Below, one piece after another: positions 58,660-64,000 of a DNA stretch of 64,000 nt. Made by a program: the position numbers and the translations under genes. The first letter of the stretch is position 1; the number at the start of each line of letters is the position of its first letter. The notes under the pieces were generated by a model. That model was given only the letters and a program-made list of their open reading frames with translations. It did no database searches and had not been told where the DNA came from. This DNA is from Anodontia alba (taxonomy: Eukaryota; Mollusca; Bivalvia; Lucinida; Lucinidae), in the NCBI GenBank assembly GCA_964016985.1, contig OZ024831.1, forward strand, positions 25,897,631-25,961,630, written 5' to 3'.

Positions 58660-58755
58660 TGCCACAAGGCCTATCGGAACCTGAGTTTTATGGTGACATG
58701 GCGTATGTATAAGTTTAGAAAAATTGCAAGAAAACCTGAATTTTCTGATTTTTAG
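58660..58755 (+). pseudogene. RT-element C-terminal fragment
   Basis: The DNA CAAGGCCTATCGGAACCTG, AGTTTTATGGTGAC and on to GAATTTTCTGA parallels 59370-59455 and gives a broken QGLSEPEFYGD...FRKIARKPEFSD. It is a short relic of the same element as the larger copy downstream. Confidence 0.6.
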
Positions 58756-58839
58756 TAAAATTGTCACTTGTTTTAAACGAAAAGGGATATAACACTGATG
58801 TCATTAAAGTGTCTGCTTGCTTAGCGGTTAATCTAATCA

Positions 58840-59040
58840 CGGTTGCCCACTTTGCTTACCTCTTCAACTTTCCTCGTGCCCCTTCTTATTGTGTTTACAT
58901 TTCTCCTTATTCAGTTTGCTAGAGTAGCTAGTCATTTGACTGACTTCAAAGCTCGTAAAAAAACTTCACTGCCAAGCTTCTCCAATAGGGGTATCGTTAT
59001 CATAAACATAGGAACCTTTCCAAAAACGGGAAATTGACAA
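58840..59040 (+). pseudogene. RT-element internal fragment, frameshifted
   Basis: Three frames are needed: NFPRAPSYCVYIS (from 58866), then IQFARVASHLTDFKARKKT, then GYRYHKHRNLSKNGK ending near 59036. From my knowledge of this RT family, these lie in this order between the catalytic core and the C-terminal region. There is an in-frame stop and at least two shifts. It could be the upstream part of the 59338 copy, with about 300 unmatched bases between, or a separate insertion. Confidence 0.55.
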
Positions 59041-59337
59041 TGTCAAAATCAAAATCGTCGAGCTTTCATAAATTTTAGATGACACAAATCCGTTAGAAAT
59101 TAATAGATGCAAAACTTAAAATGCGGCTTCGGTATCAGTAGAAATGACTTTGTTCAATTGCAATTCATTATGATAAATTTGAGTGACCATTCCTTTAAAG
59201 TAAATAAGAGGTCAGGAACTGATACAATCAGATCCACGTCAAGCCCCCAACACCAATGGGAAAGACTGACAAATACAGTAAAGCAGCCAATACGTGAACA
59301 GACGGCAAGCCACTCTTTCCCAAAAAGATGGGAACTC

Positions 59338-59616
59338 TGTTACGTCAGTCTGAAAACACTTCTGCAACAAGGTATATCGGAACCCGAATTTTACGGTGAC
59401 TTAGTGTACAGATTTCGAAAAAATGTAGGTAAATCTAACTTTTCGGAGCAATTCAGAAAACTTATTAACCGTTATAAAAGAATTGGCTATAACCTGGATA
59501 TTATGCGGCAGACTGCATGCCTAGTTGTCAACCCAATCATTGTTGATGGCTATGCTTCACTCTTTAATTGCACGACGGCGGTTCGGGCCTCAGACTCAAT
59601 GACGGCCTCTTCGTAA
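59338..59616 (+). pseudogene. RT-element C-terminal coding fragment
   Basis: The last 92 or so codons of an open frame that begins at 59107. From YVSLKTLLQQGISEPEFYGD onward it reads LVYRFRKN, NFSEQFRKLINRYKRIGYNL and MRQTACLVV, ending ASDSMTASS at 59616. I recognise this as the C-terminus of a reverse-transcriptase polyprotein common in bivalve assemblies; the link to Penelope-like elements is tentative. The first 77 codons of the open frame do not resemble the family and are probably chance. Homologous relics are at 58660 and 62668. The long 3' tail follows directly. No RT core is attached, so it is inactive. Confidence 0.7.
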
Positions 59617-60540
59617 AACTTTAACCAGTGGGTTGGGGCTTGACGATATGTCTTTGGCTTGGCCCGCCGTGGTTCAACTATTGGTTTTCATTTACTCTGG
59701 CATGCAGTAGAATTAGCCATGAGTACTCGTCTTTGTTTATTATAGTGATAAATTTGATTTTTATGTTTTCGCTTTGATGCATTGACTTAGTTGGGTGCCT
59801 TTATGCGAACCGATTTTTTATGTATTTCTGTATTAAGAGTAGCATCGGGACCCAGGGTGAAGTTAGCTAGCTGTAAAAGTGCTTTAAACCCTCCGGTGGT
59901 TTGCTCTACCGACCATTCTAAGGCGGTGGTCCCTGTGTTAGTCTTATTATTTGTTGCTTTGTGGTTTATTCTACGAGGCGATTTGTTGTATGTCTTTCCG
60001 TGTGACATTTTGTTCTTGTGTTTTTCAGTCCTTTTAGTATTGCGATTACCTCGCTTGGGGAAGAGAGAGCTTTTTGTTTGTGTTGAGGTTTTACGGCCCA
60101 GTCAACCCAGTGTGGTCATGTCGAGCGCGGTCAGTTTACCTAACCACATGTTTACTGGGCAGGTTTAGTCCTCTAAGCGGTTAACCAGTATTGTGCACAT
60201 TCTTTCGTCAGAAACTGACAACTGCCCTTCTTGAATCAGCGGAAGGGAGAGAATGACCGTTGAAAATATTTCATGATCAATCTCCACGAAAGAATGTTGC
60301 CGACCTCGGCGGGGGTTGAACCCGCGACCTCCTGGTCTCCAGTCGGGCGGCGCATCCAACTGAGCCACCGAGGCCAGGAAGAAAGAGCTAATCTTAGTGC
60401 TTTTCGTACGTTTGTTCGGTTTGTGCTTGTTTAGATTTGTCGGTTTCCTCTTCCTCTTGGAGACTGGGAAGGGCTGCGGTTTGTGATTGTGGCACTCCCT
60501 GGACTTTTCTCTTACCTTTTTGTTTAACTGAAATTAATCA
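59617..60540 (+). mobile_element. 3' tail of the RT element, interrupted by a SINE
   Basis: Non-coding tail shared with 62815-63650: TCGTCTTTGTTTATTATAG, CCAGGGTGAAGTTAG, TTTTTCAGTCCTTTTAGTAT, GGGAAGGGCTGCGG and CACTCCCTGGACTTTTC. A poly-A run at 60562-60586 follows shortly. A SINE sits at 60072-60375. The 125-codon frame at 59791-60168 crosses tail and SINE and is not a gene. Confidence 0.75.
60072..60375 (-). mobile_element. tRNA-derived SINE with 12-bp target duplication
   Basis: The minus-strand copy of the 51498 SINE. Box A lies at 60356-60367, box B at 60313-60323, and the AAACAAACACAACC tail at the low-coordinate end. GAAGAGAGAGCT (60060-60071) and GAAGAAAGAGCT (60378-60389) flank it, a 12-bp duplication with one mismatch. 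The second tail copy near 63480 shows the uninterrupted host sequence. It inserted after the RT element did and has been stable long enough to gain mutations. Confidence 0.9.
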
Positions 60541-60900
60541 ACTTACATAATTATTAAAAGTTAAAAAAAAAAAAAAAAAAAAAAAACTTTACAAAGTGAA
60601 ACATTACATAACAATTAACAAAAAGTACCACAAAGAAAGTACCGCATGGAACGGCCATTAATGAATTACTGAAGAGGTGGACGGCGGGAGGAGTGGGGCT
60701 TAAGCCAGCTTTACGGGATCCCAACTCTCGCCCTCAGCTTCCATAGTGGTAAAAACAAATGTTTGTTTGGTCCGTGTGGAGGTCTCCTAACTCATCCATG
60801 AATCATTACGGGCAACAGATAAATCACAGAAAAATAAAAGTCTAAAAGCTTATAATAAAGCAAAGATGAGGACTCAACAGAAACAACGTGTTGAGACATT
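60541..60900. other. non-coding with poly-A
   Basis: Poly-A at 60562-60586. The rest is unassigned spacer between oppositely oriented RT relics. Confidence 0.5.
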
Positions 60901-60918
60901 TTGGAGATCACTGTGTTG

Positions 60919-62350
60919 TCAAACAACACCACTGGAATGCTGGAGCAAAAGAAAACCACCAGTTGAACGCGTATTCAAAAGGTCGTCAAAATATCTAGAA
61001 TTTGAGTTAAAAGCGTCAATAGTTTCAGCTTGTGTTTCATCAGAAAGATACGTCATAAAATCTCTTTCATAACTAAACAAAAACAAATCTGTTATAAAAG
61101 GAGTGCAATTAGTAGCCATCGGAATTCCCACAATTTGTCTGTGTAACTTAGTGCCAAATCTAATGTAAATGTTGTTTAAAAAACTATGATAAAACGTCTC
61201 AAACGTTTTGACAAGACCAACGTTTAAACCAGTTTTGGTCATCAGAAGTAAAGAATGCATTCCTATCATTACAAGCAGAAACAGGAGAGCCTTCTCTTCG
61301 GAAAGTATTTATAATTAAGTCTGTAAGCTTCTTTTTGATTAAATTATGTACCAAAGTTGTATAAATCGTAGATGAATCATATGTTGACAAAGTGGACGCA
61401 CGGAATCCTCTTGACTTTATATTATTATATACCTTATCGGAATTTTAATTGACTAAAACATATTTCTGCCTTTTCTTTAGTAAACTTTTCCACAATATCT
61501 AATTGCATGAGTTTTAATAGCACTGAAGCAAGAAGTTGATAATCTACAAAGTTCAGTAGTGGTACAGGAGCTTGAATTTGTGATAAACCTTGCTTCATAT
61601 GGATTTTTATGGAGCTTAGGTAACCAATACATCGTAGGAACTTCTCTTGTATTTCCTTTACATTAACAGAAAACTTCAGGACTAAATGGTTGCTGTGGTC
61701 AAAGACAACTGACTTCTCTTTTCCCGAAGTCCCTTTTAGGTCTTGGTGCCGCTCAGTTCTTGTTTCCGTGTATTAATATAATGTAACCATCACACAACGA
61801 CTACGTTGTTTGCGGCATTGTCAGCTGGAACCAAAACATACTTTCTATGTATTCTTGAATACCCTGCTTCAGACTACGGAAAGTGGATTTAGGTTTAGGT
61901 GGTAATAGATCATTATTTTGGAATACAATTTAATATGCTTATCGATAACCCTGAACATGTTTTATATCCATTCCTTTAAAGCATCAAGCTCAACATGTTC
62001 TCATTTACACCATCGGTTACTAAATCGTTCAGTGCAGAAAGTATTTCTTTTCTACATTTATTAAAATCAATATAATTAAGAAATCTGTATTTTGGAACCT
62101 TAGAAACTAGTATTTTAACAATTCCTGGATCTGAAATGACTTTAAGATTCCCGGTAATGACATTCCAGCTGCAGGATAATTTAACAATGAGTATTTACAA
62201 TCTCATGTGTCAGGGGTATTAGTAGGAATATTAAGATCTGAAACAAGTTTATCAAAATTAAGAATAGTATTTGTTATGGACTTGTTATATTTATAACAAA
62301 TAACTGTAGGTTCCCTATTTTCGAAAAAAAAAAAAAATCAGGTATTGATG
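60919..62350 (-). pseudogene. decayed reverse transcriptase (GIPMxTNC / FDD family), minus strand
   Basis: Read on the minus strand from about 62320: NREPTVICYKYNKSITNTIL, FDKLVSDLNIPTNTPDT, then VPADNAANNVVVV (near 61830), FITNSSSCTTTEL (near 61570), motif A region YDSSTIYTTLVHNLIKKKL (near 61378), IYIRFGTKLHRQIVGIPMAT with TDLFLFSYERDFM (near 61125), and the catalytic SRYFDDLLN (FDD at 60990-60982). GIPMATNC and FDD correspond to RT motifs B and C. The order matches a known invertebrate RT family; I lean to Penelope-like but cannot confirm. Stops and frameshifts occur throughout (TAA and TAG near 61490, a shift near 61260), and the protein ends after FDD, where unrelated sequence begins. 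The C-terminal part is missing here but present in the opposite-strand fragments. Confidence 0.75.
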
Positions 62351-62667
62351 GATATTGTATGTGTCATTAAAAATACTAAGTAAACATTATGTTAATATAT
62401 TCGATTCCTTTATTTATGAAAAGAATTTTGATAAAATGTCTTTTATAACTGACTTCGGTATCGATATATTGACGGAGAGCATGCTGAGTATAATATCTAG
62501 TCTAGTATAATACATAACATCTAGTATAACATCTAAAACTCTTTTCAGATGGGACGTGGTTTGCAAGACCGCAAACAGGCAGTCACTAAAGTTGCGTTCT
62601 GCAATCAGTGTCCATCGTATCAGGACCTATGCATTTCAGGGTGGCTGAAACAGTTCTTACACTAGCT
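62351..62667. other. non-coding
   Basis: Not assigned. It may be degraded RT-element sequence. CTAGTATAACATCTA is locally repeated at 62495-62540. Confidence 0.4.
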
Positions 62668-62815
62668 GAATAGGATATAGCCTACATATTATGCGGCAGA
62701 CTATATGCCTAGTCAAGCTAACAACTGTTAATGGCCGTCCTTTGCTCTTTAATTGCGCTACGGGGAATCGGGCCTCAGACGTAATGTAGGCCACTTCGTG
62801 AAGCTTTAACAAGAG
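62668..62815 (+). pseudogene. RT-element C-terminal fragment, second tail copy
   Basis: GYSLHIMRQTICLV and then LLFNCATGNRASDVM parallel the end of the 59338 copy, followed by a stop. Only about 50 codons remain. The 3' tail continues downstream in the same order as in the other copy. Confidence 0.65.
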
Positions 62816-63670
62816 GGTTAGGACTGGATGAAATGTCTTTGGCGTGGTTCAACTTATAGTGTGCTTATCTCTGGCTCGCAGAGGGTGTAATATTAGCCAA
62901 GAGTACTCGTCTTTGTTTATCATAGTGATTTATTTGGTTTTCTTGCTGTTATTTTTTTTATGATTTCGGTATGATGTACGAGTTGAGAGCTATTATGCGA
63001 ACTGAATTTTAAGTTTTTCTTTATTTAGAGTAGCATTGGGACCACTAGTGAAGTTAGTCGACTGTAAAAGTGTTTACCCTCCTCCCCCCCAACACACACA
63101 CACAAACACACACCCTCACCCCCACCCATTCCACTTTTCCCCACAACCCGGTAGTTTATACTAGTGTCCGTTCTAAAGCGATGGCCCCGGTGTTGCTCTT
63201 ATTCTGCGAAGCATTGTGGTTACTTCTAAGAGGCGATTTATATTTAGTATTGCCATGCATTTTGTCCTTGTAATTTTTTCAGTCCTTTTAACATTGGGAA
63301 CACCTTGCTTAGGAAAGAAAGAGCTGATCTGTGTGCTTTTCGTGAGTTTGTTTGCTTTGCGCGCGTGATGGTTTGTGTCTCTTTTCGCTTCCTCTTGGTG
63401 TCAAGGATTGGCTGTGACTTGTGTCATTTTGTTCTTGTGTTTTTCAGTCCTTTTAGTATTGCGATTAAGTCGCTTGGGGAAGAGAGAGCTGAGCTTTCGT
63501 ACGTTTGTTCGATTTGTGCTTGTTTGGATTTGTCGGTTTCCTCTTCCTTTTGTGGTCTGGGAAGGGCTGCGGTTTGTGATTGTGGCACTCCCTGGACTTT
63601 TCTCTTACCTTTTATTGTGATTGTAGCATTCCACGGACTTTTCTTTGTACATTATAACACTAGCTGAAAA
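62816..63670 (+). mobile_element. 3' tail of the RT element, with internal duplication
   Basis: Colinear with 59617-60540 but without the SINE, and with about 180 bp repeated in tandem: TTTTTCAGTCCTTTTAACAT at 63277 and TTTTTCAGTCCTTTTAGTAT at 63441, each followed by CTTRGGRAAGARAGAGCTGA. A (CA)n tract lies at 63088-63110. The 120- and 81-codon frames (63305, 63375) lie in this tail and are not supported as genes. Confidence 0.72.
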
Positions 63671-64000
63671 CTAACAAACCCTCAGCATTGCTAGACATTC
63701 GTTTCAGCAATGTTGTATAATGTTAGAACGAAAGTTTGCAATGAATGTGAGTCGAGGTTTCTCCAACAATGCTTTGTGTTTTATGGTAACTGACCTGGCA
63801 GTTTGTTTTCGAGGACTCCCGTTACGAACATTGAATAGAAAAGAAGATGTCCAGATAGAACCACAATCACAGAACAGCCTATCAACGACACCAGGAGGAG
63901 GCGCAAGCAAACCAAGACAGTACACAAGACACAAACCAAAATAATCAAAGCAACCAGCTCCCTCTCTTCGCAAGCACGGTGCTCATACTGTCAGACAGCA
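63671..64000. other. unassigned window end
   Basis: Two opposite-strand frames overlap at 63704-63973 without recognisable content. Nothing else is seen. Confidence 0.4.

Noticed and set aside
59107..59337. N-terminal part of the 169-codon frame as a real protein start
   Set aside because: The first 77 codons do not resemble the RT family, and the relic clearly begins near 59338; the methionine is probably accidental.
60072..60100. Common origin of the SINE tail and the RT-element 3' tail
   Set aside because: Only CGTAAAAC and a few nearby bases agree (60085 complement versus 59614), too short to show that the RT element mobilises the SINE.
63305..63667. 120-codon membrane-like protein
   Set aside because: It lies in the duplicated non-coding 3' tail of the RT element, and the copy at 59791-60168 has different frames interrupted by a SINE.

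Overview
This is eukaryotic, AT-rich, gene-poor DNA made almost entirely of decayed transposable elements, tandem repeats and microsatellites. I found no intact protein-coding gene, no convincing host exon and no functional RNA gene. The only protein-like sequence belongs to retroelements, all of it broken. The combination of tRNA-derived SINEs, an RT family with GIPMxTNC and FDD motifs, TTAA- and TA-flanked miniature elements and many long-hairpin elements points to an invertebrate, most likely a bivalve mollusc. That placement is inference from recognised repeat types and was not tested by search.

The dominant component (family 1) is a roughly 280-bp miniature element present in 28 whole or partial copies, about 7.6 kb or 12% of the window. 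Each intact copy has inverted ends of the form CATYACGAAAACAYGCCTAT and a central palindrome with arms of about 55 bp around the core CGTTAGAACCGCCTCG. No copy encodes protein.

Other miniature elements fall into recognisable groups. TA-flanked, Tc1/mariner-like elements start CAGTCGACTCTCG (11862, 14585, 28987, 33201, remnant 48821), with a relative at 11090. TTAA-flanked, piggyBac-like elements come in two types (434, 44753, 47756, 52857; and 34513, 44958, 45555, 53972). A GGCCCAG-ended element has 3-bp target duplications (40581, 52019). Two nearly pure palindrome families end in CCCAG/CTGGG (20284, 39438, 49761, 56624; and 765, 10569, 30877, 48392, with a short relative at 20782). A further family has GATCAG-rich double palindromes (18772, 30647, 44101, 46711, 54243, 54561).

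The right end (about 58.6-63.7 kb) is a graveyard of one reverse-transcriptase family: plus-strand C-terminal fragments with a long shared 3' tail, an inverted decayed copy carrying the RT core on the minus strand, and a tRNA-SINE inserted in one tail with a 12-bp target duplication. A second copy of that SINE lies at 51.5 kb, a different SINE with an (AAAG)n tail at 36.7 kb, and the last codons of a LINE reverse transcriptase at 45.8 kb on the minus strand.

Tandem structure includes a four-unit array of about 237 bp (39.7-40.7 kb), a degenerate minisatellite that changes strand (37.7-38.6 kb), and two local duplications that each carry a family-1 element (4.6-5.3 kb and 16.2-17.0 kb). The parts do not form a pathway. 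What links them is hairpin biology: several unrelated families have a long central palindrome, and their arms and tips show matched substitutions, arm duplications, tip deletions and one inverted loop.
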